A stretch of DNA of 64,000 nucleotides from Variovorax atrisoli 110B. GTDB lineage: Bacteria > Pseudomonadota > Gammaproteobacteria > Burkholderiales > Burkholderiaceae_C. The notes under the pieces were generated by a model. The model was not told the origin of the DNA, searched no databases, and saw nothing but the letters and a program-made list of their open reading frames with translations. The stretch covers positions 169,708 to 233,707 of the forward strand of contig NZ_KB907459.1 in the NCBI RefSeq assembly GCF_000382045.1. Reading direction: 5' to 3'. The number at the start of each line of letters is the position of its first letter. Positions within the stretch are counted from its first letter, which is position 1. Made by a program: the position numbers and the translations under genes. This document shows, piece by piece, positions 8,408 through 16,394 of the stretch.

Positions 8408-9340
8408 TCAGGCTCCTTTCGCGTTCAGCGTGATGGCGTAGAGCGACGTGGTCGCGCAGATGAAGAGGCGGTTGCGCTTGGGGCCGCCGAAGCAGACGTT
8501 GGCCACGCGCTCGGGCAGCAGGATCTTGCCCAGCAGCGTGCCGTCGGGGTGGTAGGCGTGCACGCCGTCGAGCGCGCTGGTCCAGATGCGGCCTTCGGTG
8601 TCGAGGCGGAAGCCGTCGAAGAGGCCGCTGGTGCATTCGGCGAACACCTTGCCGCCGCCCAGGCTGCGGCCGTCGGCGCCCACCTTGAACCTGCGGATGT
8701 GCCGCGGGCCGTCGGGCGCATGGCTCGCGCCCGTATCGGCGATGTACAGCAGCGACCCGTCGGGCGAGAAGGCCAGTCCGTTGGGCTTGACGAAGTCGTC
8801 GGCCATCAGCTCGACCTCACCGCTTTGCGGGTCGATGCGGTAGACATGGCACGCGCCGATCTCGCTCTCGGCCTTCAGGCCTTCGTAGTCGGAGAGGATG
8901 CCGTAGCTCGGGTCGGTGAACCACACGGCGCCGTCCGAGTGCACCACCACGTCGTTGGGCGAGTTCAGCCGCTTGCCCTTCCAGTGCGAGGCCAGCACGG
9001 TGATCGTGCCGTCGTGCTCGGTGCGCGTCACGCGCCGCGTGAGGTGCTCGCAGCTCACGAGCCGGCCCTGGCGGTCGACCGTGTTGCCGTTGGTGTTGTC
9101 CGACGGCTCGCGGAAGGTTCCCACCGTGCCGTTGACCTCGTCGAAGCGCAGCATGCGGTTGTTCGGAATGTCCGACCACACCAGCGTGCGGTGCGCCGCG
9201 AACCACGCGGGGCCTTCGCACCAGCGCGCGCCGGTCCACAGGCGCTGCACGCGCTCGGGGCCCGGGACGCAGCCCTTGAAGCGCGGGTCCAGTTGCTCGA
9301 AGCCTGTGCCTTCCAGGAAGCCGAAGGGGAGAGTCGCCAT
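8408..9340 (-). CDS. SMP-30/gluconolactonase family lactonase
   Basis: Six-bladed beta-propeller lactonase that hydrolyses a sugar lactone to the aldonate with a divalent metal. The ATG at 9340 gives 310 residues beginning MATLPFGFLEG; the longer open frame upstream is a shadow of the dehydratase gene. Metal-binding residues expected for the family are present: the early glutamate in ARWCEGPAWF, the asparagine in RLNSPNDVVVH, and the aspartate in GLAFSPDGSLLYIADTG. It lies 32 bases downstream of the dehydratase and 3 bases upstream of the Ldh-family gene, indicating an operon. Role inferred: lactone opening between a sugar dehydrogenase and the dehydratase. SMP-30 proteins can have other ester substrates. 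Confidence 0.88.
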   Translation of the reverse strand: MATLPFGFLEGTGFEQLDPRFKGCVPGPERVQRLWTGARWCEGPAWFAAHRTLVWSDIPNNRMLRFDEVNGTVGTFREPSDNTNGNTVDRQGRLVSCEHLTRRVTRTEHDGTITVLASHWKGKRLNSPNDVVVHSDGAVWFTDPSYGILSDYEGLKAESEIGACHVYRIDPQSGEVELMADDFVKPNGLAFSPDGSLLYIADTGASHAPDGPRHIRRFKVGADGRSLGGGKVFAECTSGLFDGFRLDTEGRIWTSALDGVHAYHPDGTLLGKILLPERVANVCFGGPKRNRLFICATTSLYAITLNAKGA

Positions 9341-9372
9341 GGAGTTCCTCGTCGTCGATGGGTTCGCTCGGT

Positions 9373-10899
9373 TCACATCACCGCACCGACCTGCCACGGC
9401 ACGAACTCGTTCTGGCCGTAGCCGTGCTGCTCGCTCTTCGACTGCGCGCCCGATGCGGTCGCGAGCACCAGCTCGAAGATGCGCCGGCCCATCTCCTGGA
9501 TCGACGCCGTGCCGTCGACGATCTCGCCGCAGTTGATGTCCATGTCCTCCTCCTGCCGCTGCCACAGCGCCGAGTTGGTCGCCAGCTTGAGCGAAGGCGA
9601 GGGCGCGCAGCCGTAGGCCGAGCCGCGCCCGGTGGTGAAGCAGATCAGGTTGGCGCCGCCGGCCACCTGTCCGGTGGCGCTCACCGGGTCGTAGCCGGGC
9701 GTGTCCATGTAGACGAAGCCGTGCGCGGTGACGGGCTCCGCGTATTCGTACACCGCCTCGAGGTTGCTGGTGCCGCCCTTGGCGACCGCGCCCAGCGATT
9801 TCTCGAGGATGGTGGTGAGTCCGCCTGCCTTGTTGCCCGGCGAGGGGTTGTTGTTCATCTCGCCTTCGTTGACGGCGGTGTAGTGCTCCCACCACTTGAT
9901 GCGGTCCACCAGCTTCTGGCCGACCTCGCGCTTCACCGCGCGGCGCGTGAGCAGGTGCTCGGCGCCGTACACCTCGGGCGTCTCGCTGAGGATGGCCGTT
10001 CCGCCGTGCGCCACCAGCAGGTCGACCGCCGCGCCCAGCGCCGGGTTGGCGCTGATGCCCGAGTAGCCGTCCGAGCCGCCGCACTGCAGCCCGATCGTGA
10101 TGTGCGCCGCGCTGCAGGGCTCGCGCTTCACGGCGTTGGCGCGCGGCAGCATCTCGTTGATGAGCGCCACGCCCTTCTCGACCGTCTTGCGCGTGCCGCC
10201 CGTGTCCTGGATGTTGAAGGTGCGGAAGTTCTCGCCCTCGGCCAGGTGGCCGGTCGCGAGCCAGGCGTTGATCTGGTTGGCCTCGCAGCCCAGGCCCACC
10301 ACCAGCACGCCCGCGAAGTTCGCATGCGTGGCATAGCCCGTGAGCGTGCGCTCCAGGATCTGCATGCCCAGGCCCTGCGTGTCCATGCCGCAGCCGGTGC
10401 CGTGCGTGAGCGCGATCACGCCGTCCACGTTGGGGAAGGCCGCCAGTGCCCGCGGGTTGGTCTTGCGCGAGAAGTGGTCGGCGATGGCGCGCGCGGCGGT
10501 GGCCGAGCAGTTCACGCTGGTCAGCACGCCGATGTAGTTGCGCGTGGCCACGCGGCCGTCGGCGCGCCGGATGCCCATGAAGGTGGCTTCGCGCTTCGCG
10601 GGCGCGGGCTTCACGTCGGCGCCGAAGGCGTAGTCGCGTTCGAAGTCACCCTTGTCGGGGCCCATGTCGAGGTTCTGCGTGTGCACGTGCTCGCCGGCGG
10701 CGATGGGGCGGCTTGCGAAGCCGATGATCTGGTTGTAGCGGCGCACCGGCTCGCCCTGCGCGATGTCGCGCATCGCGATCTTGTGGCCCGGCGGGATCAG
10801 CCCGCGCACGGCCACGCCTTCGACGGTGGCACCGCCGAGCAGCTGCGAGCGCGCGATGACGACGTCGTCGGCGGGGTGGAGTCGGATGTAGGGAGTCAT
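9373..10899 (-). CDS. UxaA/GarD-type altronate or galactarate dehydratase family protein
   Basis: Cytoplasmic metal-dependent dehydratase that converts an aldonate or aldarate into its 2-keto-3-deoxy acid. The 508-residue protein has both family parts: an N-terminal SAF domain (about residues 1-95) and the large catalytic region beginning FMGIRRADGRVATRNYI. Cysteines typical of the iron- or metal-binding centre are visible in TSVNCSAT, TGCGMD, GLGCEAN and LQCGGSDG. The family includes D-altronate and D-galactarate dehydratases and, by more recent reports, enzymes for other sugar acids. Neighbours are an SMP-30 lactonase, two SDRs and an FAH hydrolase, so the substrate is more likely an aldonate of a non-phosphorylating pathway than hexuronate-derived altronate; no UxaB or UxaC is present. 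Confidence 0.85.
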   Translation of the reverse strand: MTPYIRLHPADDVVIARSQLLGGATVEGVAVRGLIPPGHKIAMRDIAQGEPVRRYNQIIGFASRPIAAGEHVHTQNLDMGPDKGDFERDYAFGADVKPAPAKREATFMGIRRADGRVATRNYIGVLTSVNCSATAARAIADHFSRKTNPRALAAFPNVDGVIALTHGTGCGMDTQGLGMQILERTLTGYATHANFAGVLVVGLGCEANQINAWLATGHLAEGENFRTFNIQDTGGTRKTVEKGVALINEMLPRANAVKREPCSAAHITIGLQCGGSDGYSGISANPALGAAVDLLVAHGGTAILSETPEVYGAEHLLTRRAVKREVGQKLVDRIKWWEHYTAVNEGEMNNNPSPGNKAGGLTTILEKSLGAVAKGGTSNLEAVYEYAEPVTAHGFVYMDTPGYDPVSATGQVAGGANLICFTTGRGSAYGCAPSPSLKLATNSALWQRQEEDMDINCGEIVDGTASIQEMGRRIFELVLATASGAQSKSEQHGYGQNEFVPWQVGAVM

Positions 10900-10918
10900 C
10901 GTGGTGTTCTTCCTCGGT

Positions 10919-11635
10919 TCAGGAAGCCTTGGTGCGGCGCCAGCTCGCGCTGAAGCGCTGGTGGAACTTGTCCATGTGTTCGTGCATGGCGCTGCGAGCG
11001 GCGGCCGGGTCGCGCGCGGCGATGGCGTCGAGGATCAGCTCGTGCTCGCCGATGGCCACCTGCCACGACTCCATGGTCTCGAAGTAGTCGATCATGCGGG
11101 CGAAGATCGGCCCGTGCCGCGACTCCCAGAAACCCTGGACCGTCTCGGTCAGCACCACGTTGTCGCAGGCGTTGACGATGGCCAGGTGGAAGGCGCGGTC
11201 GCCCTCGTGCGGCACCTCGCCGTTCGCTGCCAGCTCGCGCATCATGCGGATCGCGCGGCGCATGGCGTCCACGTCCTTGCGCTTGCCGTGCTGGGCCGCG
11301 GTGGCGGCGGTCTCGCCTTCCACCATGCGGCGCGCGCGGATGATCTCCAGCGGCCCCCATTCGATGCCGGCCGCGCCGTTGGCCGGCGGCGGCGTGCGCT
11401 GCGAGCGGTCGAGCACGTACACGCCAGAGCCGGTGCGCACCTCGACCCAGCCTTCCACCTCCAGCGCGATCAGCGCCTCGCGCACCGATGGCCGGCTCAC
11501 GCCCAGCTGCCGGGCCAGGTCGCGCTCGGCGGGAATGCGCGCGCCCACAGCGAATTCGCCCTTGCCGATGAGCTCGCGCAGCTGTTCGGCGATCTGGCGG
11601 TAGAGGCGCTGGGGTTCGAGGGTCTGGATCGGCAC
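10919..11635 (-). CDS. FadR-type GntR transcriptional regulator
   Basis: DNA-binding repressor of the GntR family, FadR subfamily (N-terminal winged helix, C-terminal FCD helical effector domain). I place the start at GTG 11635, giving 238 residues that begin MPIQTLEPQRLY, the normal opening just before the winged helix. The frame continues to an ATG at 11713, but that would make the protein run through a perfect inverted repeat that looks like an operator. The recognition helix is in RQLGVSRPSVREALIALEVE (about residues 44-63), and FCD metal-binding histidines appear in DRAFHLAI and EHELILDAI. It leads the minus-strand dehydratase-lactonase-Ldh genes and is divergent from the SDR genes, so it probably controls both arms. 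Confidence 0.85.
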   Translation of the reverse strand: MPIQTLEPQRLYRQIAEQLRELIGKGEFAVGARIPAERDLARQLGVSRPSVREALIALEVEGWVEVRTGSGVYVLDRSQRTPPPANGAAGIEWGPLEIIRARRMVEGETAATAAQHGKRKDVDAMRRAIRMMRELAANGEVPHEGDRAFHLAIVNACDNVVLTETVQGFWESRHGPIFARMIDYFETMESWQVAIGEHELILDAIAARDPAAARSAMHEHMDKFHQRFSASWRRTKAS

Positions 11636-11672
11636 GGAAACGGAAAGGCAGGCGGGAGGGTTAGGGGTTGTC

Positions 11673-11703
11673 CTGAATTGGCCAAGTGGTAAGGCCAATT
11701 CAG
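11673..11703. promoter_or_regulatory. probable GntR operator, 31-base perfect inverted repeat
   Basis: CTGAATTGGCC (11673-11683) and GGCCAATTCAG (11693-11703) are perfect reverse complements around a 9-base spacer. The site lies between the divergent GntR and SDR genes, 38 bases before the GTG start proposed for the regulator and about 50 before the SDR start. Position and symmetry suit an operator for the adjacent FadR-type regulator. Confidence 0.65.
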
Positions 11704-11754
11704 AATACGCCACATTGCCCGGACCATCATCGGGCCAAACCCGAGGAGAGCTCC

Positions 11755-12489
11755 ATGAGATTGAAGGGAAAGACCGCGCTGGTCACTGCCGCCGGCCAGG
11801 GCATCGGCCATGCCAGCGTGCTCGCCATGGCCGCCGAGGGCGCACAGGTCTGGGCCACCGACGTCAACGAGAAGCTGCTGGAGCGCTACGCGGGCGTGCC
11901 CAACGTCACCGCGCTGAAGCTCGACGTGCTCGACAAGGCCGCCATCGGCGCGCTGGCGGCCAAGCTGCCGCCGCTGGACGTCCTCTTCAACTGCGCCGGC
12001 GTGGTCCACAACGGCACCATCGAGCAGGCGACCGACGACGAACTGCTCTTCGCCTTCAACCTCAACGTACGCGCCCAGATGTGGACCATCCAGGCCGTGC
12101 TGCCCGGCATGCTGGCGGCGGGGCGCGGCAGCATCATCAACATGGCCAGCGTGTGCTCCAGCATGAAGGGGCTGCCCAACCGCTTCGTCTACGGCACGAC
12201 CAAGGCTGCCGTGCTGGGCCTCACCAAGAGCGTGGCGGCCGACTACGTGGCGCGCGGCATCCGCTGCAATGCGGTGTGCCCCGGCACGGTCGACACGCCC
12301 TCGCTGGGCGAGCGCATCAACGCCAACGCCGACCCCGACGCCGCGCGCCGCGCTTTCATCGCGCGCCAGCCCATGGGCCGGCTCGCACAGGCCGAGGAGA
12401 TCGCGCCGGTGGTCGTGTTCCTCGCGAGCGACGAATCGGTGTTCGCCACCGGCCAGTACTTCACGGTCGACGGCGGCATCACGATATGA
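11755..12489 (+). CDS. SDR oxidoreductase, 2-keto-3-deoxy-sugar-acid dehydrogenase-like
   Basis: Cytoplasmic NAD(P)-dependent short-chain dehydrogenase of 244 residues. It keeps the cofactor motif AAGQGIG (residues 12-18), NCAG, and the catalytic Ser with YGTTK near residue 145. The block FNCAGVVHNGTIEQATDDE strongly resembles the 2-keto-3-deoxy-L-fuconate 4-dehydrogenases and the related DHRS6/BDH2 group. I therefore infer oxidation of the C4 hydroxyl of a 2-keto-3-deoxy acid to a 2,4-diketo acid, the substrate for the FAH-family hydrolase two genes on. The ATG at 11755 has GAGGAG upstream. The stop overlaps the next SDR start (ATGA at 12486). The exact sugar acid is open. Confidence 0.86.
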   Translation: MRLKGKTALVTAAGQGIGHASVLAMAAEGAQVWATDVNEKLLERYAGVPNVTALKLDVLDKAAIGALAAKLPPLDVLFNCAGVVHNGTIEQATDDELLFAFNLNVRAQMWTIQAVLPGMLAAGRGSIINMASVCSSMKGLPNRFVYGTTKAAVLGLTKSVAADYVARGIRCNAVCPGTVDTPSLGERINANADPDAARRAFIARQPMGRLAQAEEIAPVVVFLASDESVFATGQYFTVDGGITI

Positions 12490-13250
12490 ACCAGCTCGAC
12501 TTCCGCGGGCGCCACGCGGTCGTCACCGGCGGTGCCACGGGACTGGGCTTCGGCATTGCGCAGCGGCTCGTCGCCTCGGGCGGCAGCGTCACGCTGTGGG
12601 ACCGCGACGAAGACGCAGCCACCAAGGCCGCCGAATCGCTCGGCGACAAGGCCTTCGCGCTGAAGGTCGACGTGTCGCAGCATGCCTCGGTCGCCCAGGC
12701 CGTGGCCGCCACGCTGTCGCATGCGCCGCGCATCGACGCGCTCGTCAACAGCGCCGGCATCACCGGGCCCAACACGAAGCTGTGGGACTACCCCGTCGAC
12801 GACTGGCGCCAGGTGATGGAAGTCAACGTCAACGGCGTGTTCCTCTGCTGCCGCGAGGTGGTCGCGCAGATGCGCAGGCAGGGCAGCGACGGCAGCGGCG
12901 GCCACGGCCGCATCGTCAACATCGCCTCGGTGGCCGGCAAGGACGGCAACCCCAACGCCAGTGCCTACAGCGCGAGCAAGGCGGCCGTCATCGGCCTGAC
13001 CAAGTCGCTCGGCAAGGAGCTGGCCGACACCGGCATCCGCGTGAACTGCGTGACGCCCGCGGCGGTGAAGACCGCCATCTTCGACCAGATGACGCCGCAG
13101 CACATCGCCTTCATGCTCTCGAAGATTCCCATGGGCCGCTTCGGCACTGTGGAGGAGGTGGCCGCGATGGTCGGCTGGCTCTGCACCGAGGACTGCTCGT
13201 TCTCCACCGGCGCCGTGTTCGACCTGTCCGGCGGCCGCTCGACATACTGA
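12486..13250 (+). CDS. SDR oxidoreductase, FabG-like sugar or keto-acid dehydrogenase
   Basis: A 254-residue short-chain dehydrogenase whose start overlaps the previous stop by four bases, so the pair is translationally coupled. The cofactor motif TGGATGLG (about residues 15-22), NSAGI near 90, and YSASK near 163 are intact. The composition is close to sugar-1-dehydrogenases and to 2-keto-3-deoxy acid dehydrogenases of non-phosphorylating rhamnose, fucose or pentose pathways. In this module it is either the first enzyme (aldose to lactone, feeding the SMP-30 lactonase) or a second, stereochemically different, keto-deoxy acid dehydrogenase. The sequence does not decide between these. Confidence 0.86.
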   Translation: MNQLDFRGRHAVVTGGATGLGFGIAQRLVASGGSVTLWDRDEDAATKAAESLGDKAFALKVDVSQHASVAQAVAATLSHAPRIDALVNSAGITGPNTKLWDYPVDDWRQVMEVNVNGVFLCCREVVAQMRRQGSDGSGGHGRIVNIASVAGKDGNPNASAYSASKAAVIGLTKSLGKELADTGIRVNCVTPAAVKTAIFDQMTPQHIAFMLSKIPMGRFGTVEEVAAMVGWLCTEDCSFSTGAVFDLSGGRSTY

Positions 13251-13307
13251 CCGGCCGGGCCCGCTCATCCCACACACTTCCGAATTCCAACGCACTGAAA
13301 GGAAAAC

Positions 13308-14156
13308 ATGAAACTCGTCCGCTACGGCAACCCCGGCAAGGAAAAGCCCGGCCTCATCGATGACAACGGCCAGCTGCGCGACCTGAGCGCCCTCGTCAAG
13401 GACATCGGCCCCGAGCAGCTCGGCGACGCCGCGCTCGCCAAGCTGCGCAAGCAGAAGATCGACAAGCTGCCGCTGGTCAAGGGCAAGCCGCGCTTCGGCT
13501 GCCCGGTGGCGAACGTGGGCAAGTTCATCGCCATCGGCCTCAACTACGCGGATCACGCGGCCGAGTCGGGCCTGCCGGTGCCCAAGGAGCCGGTGGTGTT
13601 CACCAAGGCCAACAGCTGCATCCAGGGCCCGAACGATCCGGTGATGCTGCCCAAGGGCTCGGTCAAGACCGACTGGGAGGTCGAGCTCGGCGTGGTCATC
13701 GGCACGCGTGCGCGCTACGTGCCGCAGAAGAGCGCGCTCGACTACGTGGCCGGCTACTGCACCATCAACGACATCAGCGAGCGCGAATACCAGATCGAGC
13801 GCGGCGGCACCTGGGACAAGGGCAAGGGCTGCGACACCTTCGGCCCCATCGGACCGTGGCTGGTGACGCGCGACGACGTGCCCAACCCGCAGAAGCTCTC
13901 GATGTGGCTCGACCTGAACGGCAAGCGCGTGCAGACCGGCAACACCAAGACCATGATCTTCAGCGTGGCCAAGATCGTGAGCTACGTCAGCCAGTTCATG
14001 ACGCTGATGCCGGGCGACGTCATCACCACCGGCACGCCCCCGGGCGTGGGCATGGGCATGAAGCCGCCGCTCTTCCTGAAGAAGGGCGATGTGATGACGC
14101 TGGGAATCGAGGGCCTGGGCGACCAGCGCCAGGAAGTGGTTCCGTTCAAGCTCTGA
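13308..14156 (+). CDS. FAH-family hydrolase, 2,4-diketo-3-deoxy acid hydrolase-like
   Basis: Cytoplasmic fumarylacetoacetate-hydrolase-fold enzyme of 282 residues, expected to cleave a carbon-carbon bond in a 2,4-diketo acid. The metal ligands are recognisable in DWEVELGVVIG (about residues 122-132) and further downstream, and the GTPPGVGMG loop near residue 238 is the family signature. IGLNYADHAAESG marks the group that includes 2,4-diketo-3-deoxy-L-fuconate and L-rhamnonate hydrolases. With the two SDR genes upstream it would release pyruvate plus a short hydroxyacid (lactate or glycolate, depending on the sugar). A good ribosome site (AAAGGAAA) precedes ATG 13308, and an intrinsic terminator follows the stop. 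Confidence 0.88.
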   Translation: MKLVRYGNPGKEKPGLIDDNGQLRDLSALVKDIGPEQLGDAALAKLRKQKIDKLPLVKGKPRFGCPVANVGKFIAIGLNYADHAAESGLPVPKEPVVFTKANSCIQGPNDPVMLPKGSVKTDWEVELGVVIGTRARYVPQKSALDYVAGYCTINDISEREYQIERGGTWDKGKGCDTFGPIGPWLVTRDDVPNPQKLSMWLDLNGKRVQTGNTKTMIFSVAKIVSYVSQFMTLMPGDVITTGTPPGVGMGMKPPLFLKKGDVMTLGIEGLGDQRQEVVPFKL

Positions 14157-14178
14157 GCTCCTGCCACCCGTTTCAAGG

Positions 14179-14202
14179 AAGGCGCCTCCGGCGCCTTTTT
14201 TT
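14179..14202 (+). terminator. intrinsic terminator after the SDR-SDR-FAH genes
   Basis: AAGGCGCC, a 3-base loop, GGCGCCTT, then a run of seven T from 14196, beginning 23 bases after the FAH hydrolase stop codon. It is a clear Rho-independent terminator and separates the sugar-acid module from the next operon. Confidence 0.88.
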
Positions 14203-14256
14203 GCGGCTTCAAATGTCCCATTGACAGAACATTGAAACTGCAAAACCATCAACGGC

Positions 14257-15045
14257 ATGTCGCAGATGCCTTTGCCGAAATACCACCAGATCTATCTGGT
14301 GCTGCGTGAGCAGCTGCACGAAGGCCGCTTTGCGGAAGGCCTGCCTGGTGAGCTGGCGCTGATGGGGCAGTTCAACGTGGCGCGCGTCACCGTGCGCCGC
14401 GCACTGGAGCAGCTGGCTTCCGAAGGACTCATCGAACGCAATCCCGGGCGCCGCACGCGCGCGGTGCCGCCGGCCGGCGGCGAAGGCCCCGGCACCAGAA
14501 GCATGGAGCGCGCCAACCTGCGCGGCCTGCTCGAGAACCTCGTCACCATGGGCCTGCACACCTCGGTCAAGGTGATCGAGGTGGCCACCATCACGGCATC
14601 CACGCAGGTGGCCGAGGCGCTGCAGCTCCAGCTCGGCGATGCGGTGCAGAAGGCCGTGCGCGTGCGCTCCACCAAGGAGGGGCCGCTCTCGCACATCACG
14701 ACCTACGTGCCCGACACCATCGCGCGCCGCTTCGGCCGGCGCGAGCTGTCGAAGAAGCCCATCCTGGTGCTGCTGGAGGAATCGGGCGTGAAGGTGGGGC
14801 GCGCCCACCAGACCATTTCCGCCCGGCTGGCCGACAACGTGCTCGCGCAGCACCTCGATGTCTCCGTCGGCTCGGCCCTGCTCGCGGTGCGCCGCCTGAT
14901 CTACGACGAGGACGAGCGGCCCGTGCAGTGGCTGCACGGCTTCTACCGCCCCGACCGCTACACCTACGAGATGCAGCTCTCCCGCGTGGGCAGCATCGAC
15001 GCGAAGGTGTGGGTCAGCAAGGACGTGTCAGCCCAGTTCAACTGA
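14257..15045 (+). CDS. HutC-type GntR regulator with UTRA domain
   Basis: Transcriptional regulator of 262 residues: an N-terminal GntR winged helix (about residues 8-75, with ARVTVRRALEQLASEG as recognition helix and wing) and a C-terminal UTRA ligand-binding domain (about 95-250). UTRA domains sense small metabolites, often the pathway substrate. It is the first gene of a long plus-strand operon for an ABC transporter and catabolic enzymes, starting 19 bases before the transporter binding protein gene, so it probably represses that operon. The ATG at 14257 lacks a strong ribosome site; a second in-frame ATG at 14266 is a reasonable alternative. A short TGTC/GACA repeat at 14214-14226 could be an operator but is weak. 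Confidence 0.87.
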   Translation: MSQMPLPKYHQIYLVLREQLHEGRFAEGLPGELALMGQFNVARVTVRRALEQLASEGLIERNPGRRTRAVPPAGGEGPGTRSMERANLRGLLENLVTMGLHTSVKVIEVATITASTQVAEALQLQLGDAVQKAVRVRSTKEGPLSHITTYVPDTIARRFGRRELSKKPILVLLEESGVKVGRAHQTISARLADNVLAQHLDVSVGSALLAVRRLIYDEDERPVQWLHGFYRPDRYTYEMQLSRVGSIDAKVWVSKDVSAQFN

Positions 15046-15064
15046 AGAGAAAAAGGAAAGCCCC

Positions 15065-16267
15065 ATGCAGAACCGCCGCAGTTTCGTGTCCCGCTCGGCC
15101 GCGCTGGCCACCGCCGTCGCCTTCCCCCTCGTGGCCGGCGCGCAGCCCAAGACCATCAAGGTGGGCGTGCTGCACCCGGTCACCGGCGCGCTGGCCTATT
15201 CGGGCCAGCAGTGCCGCCTGGGCGCGCTCATGGCCATCGAGGACATCAACGCGGCGGGCGGCATCAGGTCGCTCGGCGGCGCGAAGCTCGAGGCCCTGCT
15301 GGGCGACGCGCAGTCGCAGCCGCAGGCCGGCGCGGCCGAGGTCGAGAAGATGAACGAGGCCGGCGTGTCGGCCATCGTGGGCGCCTTCGCTTCCGCCATC
15401 TGCCTGGCCACCACGCAGGCCGCGGCCAAGTACAACCTGCCGCATGTGGTCGACGTGGGCGTGGCCGACCAGATCGTCGAGCGCGGGCTGAAGAACACCT
15501 TCCGCTTCGGACCCGGCTACAAGAAGTCGACCGAGGTAGCCATGGCCAACCTGCTGGTGCTCAACAAGGCCGCGGGCAGCCCCGCCAAGACGGTGATGAT
15601 CATCCACGAGGAGTCGCTGTTCGGCGCGGGCACCGCGCAGCTGCTCTCGCGCGAGCTGCCGGGCTACGGCTTCGAGGTGAAGGAGGTGGTGAAGCACGCC
15701 AACCCCACGCGCGACTTCAACAACATCGTGCTGCGCATGAAGTCGGTCAACCCCGACATCGTGATTCCCGCCAATTACTACAACGAATACGCGCTGCTGG
15801 TGCGCACCATGCAGCAGCAGAAGGTGGTGCCCAAGGCGATCTTCTCGGTGCTGGGCGGCGCGGCGTCGAGCTACAAGTTCGTGAAGGAATTTCCGGACGC
15901 AGCCAACGGCATCATCGACTGCAACCACTGGTTCAACCCGAAGGACAAGCGCTCGCAGGAGCTGCGCAAGCGCGTGGAGGCCAAGGGCCAGTTCTTCAGC
16001 TACGAGGTGTTCATGACCTACACCTCGATGTGGCTGCTGGCCGATGCCATCGAGCGCGCGAAGTCCGCCGAGCGCGCGGCCATCATCGACGCGCTGGAGA
16101 AGAGCACCTTCTCCAACCACATCATGCCGTACGGCCCCACGCGGTTCGTCAACGGCCAGAACGAAGGCGCGCAGCCGCTCATGACGCAGGTGGTGAAGAA
16201 CGACATCAAGGTCATCATCCCGCGCGACTACCGCGAGACCGACCCGGTCTTCCCGCTGAAGGCCTGA
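15065..16267 (+). CDS. Liv-type ABC transporter substrate-binding protein
   Basis: Periplasmic binding protein of the branched-chain amino acid (HAAT) ABC transporter family, 400 residues. An N-terminal signal begins MQNRRSFVSRSAALATAVAF with a twin-arginine-like NRRSF motif and ends near AGAQPK. The mature part starts with IKVGVLHPVTG and has the usual two-lobe pattern, including VGAFASAICLATTQAAAKY. Members bind amino acids, but many Comamonadaceae paralogues bind urea, amides, aromatic acids or dicarboxylates. A clear ribosome site (AGAGAAAAAGGAAAG) precedes ATG 15065. The four membrane and ATPase genes follow at 16395-19717. The ligand is probably the compound degraded by the enzymes further along the operon. 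Confidence 0.9.
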   Translation: MQNRRSFVSRSAALATAVAFPLVAGAQPKTIKVGVLHPVTGALAYSGQQCRLGALMAIEDINAAGGIRSLGGAKLEALLGDAQSQPQAGAAEVEKMNEAGVSAIVGAFASAICLATTQAAAKYNLPHVVDVGVADQIVERGLKNTFRFGPGYKKSTEVAMANLLVLNKAAGSPAKTVMIIHEESLFGAGTAQLLSRELPGYGFEVKEVVKHANPTRDFNNIVLRMKSVNPDIVIPANYYNEYALLVRTMQQQKVVPKAIFSVLGGAASSYKFVKEFPDAANGIIDCNHWFNPKDKRSQELRKRVEAKGQFFSYEVFMTYTSMWLLADAIERAKSAERAAIIDALEKSTFSNHIMPYGPTRFVNGQNEGAQPLMTQVVKNDIKVIIPRDYRETDPVFPLKA

Positions 16268-16394
16268 AGCCGGGCCGACACGAGGCACCACCCATGAAGC
16301 GCTTCGACGGATTCCGGGCACGCACGGAGTCCGGTGGAGCGGCACGCCCACGCAAGACGCACAGCCAGGAAAGCGGCCAAGCCCCCGACAGCCA

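Noticed and set aside
9341..10084. An N-terminal extension of the SMP-30 lactonase frame
   Set aside because: The extension lies antisense-frame within the dehydratase gene and is low-complexity. The internal ATG at 9340 gives a normal family start.
14214..14226. TGTC-N5-GACA as an operator for the UTRA regulator
   Set aside because: Four-base arms are too short to separate from chance; kept only as a remark in the regulator entry.
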